A stretch of 8,236 nucleotides of DNA, from contig CAMMGP010000043.1 of the NCBI GenBank assembly GCA_946496415.1, positions 1 through 8,236 on the forward strand, written 5' to 3'. The notes below the pieces were generated by a model. The model was not told the DNA's origin and did no database searches. It saw nothing but the letters and a program-made list of their open reading frames with translations. How positions within the stretch are numbered: the first letter of the stretch is position 1; each line of letters begins with the position of its first letter. Shown piece by piece: positions 7,873 to 8,236 of this stretch. This DNA is from an uncultured Clostridia bacterium. GTDB lineage: Bacteria; Bacillota; Clostridia; Christensenellales; Aristaeellaceae. The position numbers and the translations under genes were made by a program.

Positions 7873-8045
7873 GGCAGGGCCGCACCACAGGCCAGGAGCT
7901 GCTCCACCGTGCCGTTTACATAGAAGCGGCGGATCACCAGCAGATAGATCTCCGCCACGCAGCCGGCCACGAAGAACTTCAGGGCGTTGCGCATGGGCTC
8001 ATTGCGCTTGACCGGCTTGGATTTGCTGACAGGATTTTTCGACAT
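7812..8045 (-). CDS. Small membrane protein of unknown function
   Basis: I do not recognise this 77-residue protein. It starts with a basic, polar segment (MSKNPVSKSKPVKRNEPMRN, residues 1-20), then has a hydrophobic helix (about 22-38, KFFVAGCVAEIYLLVIR), a short polar turn RFYVNGTVEQ, and a second hydrophobic, Gly/Val/Ala-rich stretch to the C-terminus (about 50-77, ending GWALGW). The basic start suggests a cytoplasmic N-terminus and a two-helix hairpin. A strong GGAGGT site lies 9 bases before the ATG at 8045-8043, and a good promoter lies about 75 bases upstream, so I think it is expressed. Its last 61 bases are antisense to the Pro/Thr tail of the convergent zinc-ribbon gene, which makes the Gly/Val-rich end look incidental. 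It may be the truncated front of a longer multi-helix protein. Confidence 0.68.
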   Translation of the reverse strand: MSKNPVSKSKPVKRNEPMRNALKFFVAGCVAEIYLLVIRRFYVNGTVEQLLACGAALPYLMGVGAAVGVGVGWALGW

Positions 8046-8120
8046 ATTAGAATAACCTCCAGGGTATTTGAATCGAAAATGACCGCGGAAGGACAGGCTC
8101 CACCGTCGGCATACTGTGAT

Positions 8121-8149
8121 AGTATAGCAGATAATTCCCCTTTTTGCAA
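8121..8149 (-). promoter_or_regulatory. Promoter of the small membrane protein gene
   Basis: On the minus strand, TTGCAA (8149-8144), a 17-base spacer and TATACT (8126-8121) form a promoter, with TGC before the -10 (extended -10). The start would be near 8114, about 70 bases before the ATG. Two dyads overlap it: TTCCCC/GGGGAA (8135-8155, arms of 6, loop of 9) over the -35 and spacer, and ATACT/AGTAT (8111-8125) over the -10 and start. Either could be an operator. Confidence 0.7.
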
Positions 8150-8201
8150 GGGGAACTGACCAGGGTTTTCCCTTTTTTCCAGCAGGATCCAGGATTGCCG
8201 G

Positions 8202-8230
8202 TTGAGATATGCCGGACGGCGTGATATACT
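8202..8230 (+). promoter_or_regulatory. Plus-strand promoter leading out of the window
   Basis: TTGAGA (8202-8207), a 17-base spacer and TATACT (8225-8230) match the sigma-A consensus at 5 of 6 positions in each element. The start would be at about 8237, just past the window edge, so the gene it serves is not visible. It is divergent from the promoter at 8121-8149, with about 50 bases between the two -35 elements. Confidence 0.6.
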
Positions 8231-8236
8231 CTCTAT

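Overview
The window is GC-rich (except for one A/T-rich gap) and densely coded. It most likely comes from a Bacillota/Clostridia-type bacterium. Three signs support this: GGAGG-type ribosome binding sites before almost every gene, sigma-A-like promoters with 17-bp spacers, and a zinc-ribbon/membrane/peptidoglycan-binding protein with Pro-Thr tails of a kind seen in Clostridia. I cannot name the genus. About 5.9 kb on the minus strand reads as one transcription direction; a plus-strand gene and a small minus-strand gene fill the right-hand quarter.

Minus strand, in transcription order. (1) A promoter near 6051-6079 precedes a four-gene ABC sugar importer: a periplasmic-type binding protein (ytfQ-like, 5007-5999), a double-domain ATPase (ytfR-like, 3401-4909), and two permeases (ytfT-like, 1944-3404; yjfF-like, 902-1951). 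Gene order and sequence match the E. coli galactofuranose importer YtfQ-YtfR-YtfT-YjfF. A strong intercistronic hairpin follows the binding-protein gene, and the last three genes overlap by 4 and 8 bases, which implies coupled translation. (2) Eleven bases after the last permease stop codon lies a near-perfect TTGACA-17-TATAAT promoter. It drives a long leader and then rplJ (L10, 151-678) and rplL (L7/L12, 1-91, cut by the window edge). The leader has a clear intrinsic terminator and an alternative antiterminator pairing that shares bases with the presumed L10-binding helix, the layout expected for L10 feedback attenuation.

Plus strand. The 394-base gap 6000-6393 holds the divergent transporter promoter, a GC-rich 10-bp direct repeat, and two tandem promoters. 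These lead to a 492-residue protein (6394-7872) with an N-terminal zinc ribbon, an acidic disordered stretch, one membrane helix, an extracytoplasmic domain, a PG_binding_1 domain and a Pro-Thr tail. Its 3' end overlaps, tail to tail by 61 bases, a small minus-strand membrane protein gene (7812-8045) that has its own promoter and ribosome binding site. A second promoter at the right edge points out of the window on the plus strand.

Nothing here looks like a defence system, mobile element or wholly new machine. The points most worth a second look are the 140-residue, two-helix, Ala/Glu-rich extension on the YtfT-like permease; the absence of a lipobox on the binding protein; the rplJ attenuator and the transporter operon sitting directly upstream of it; and the convergent overlap at 7812-7872.
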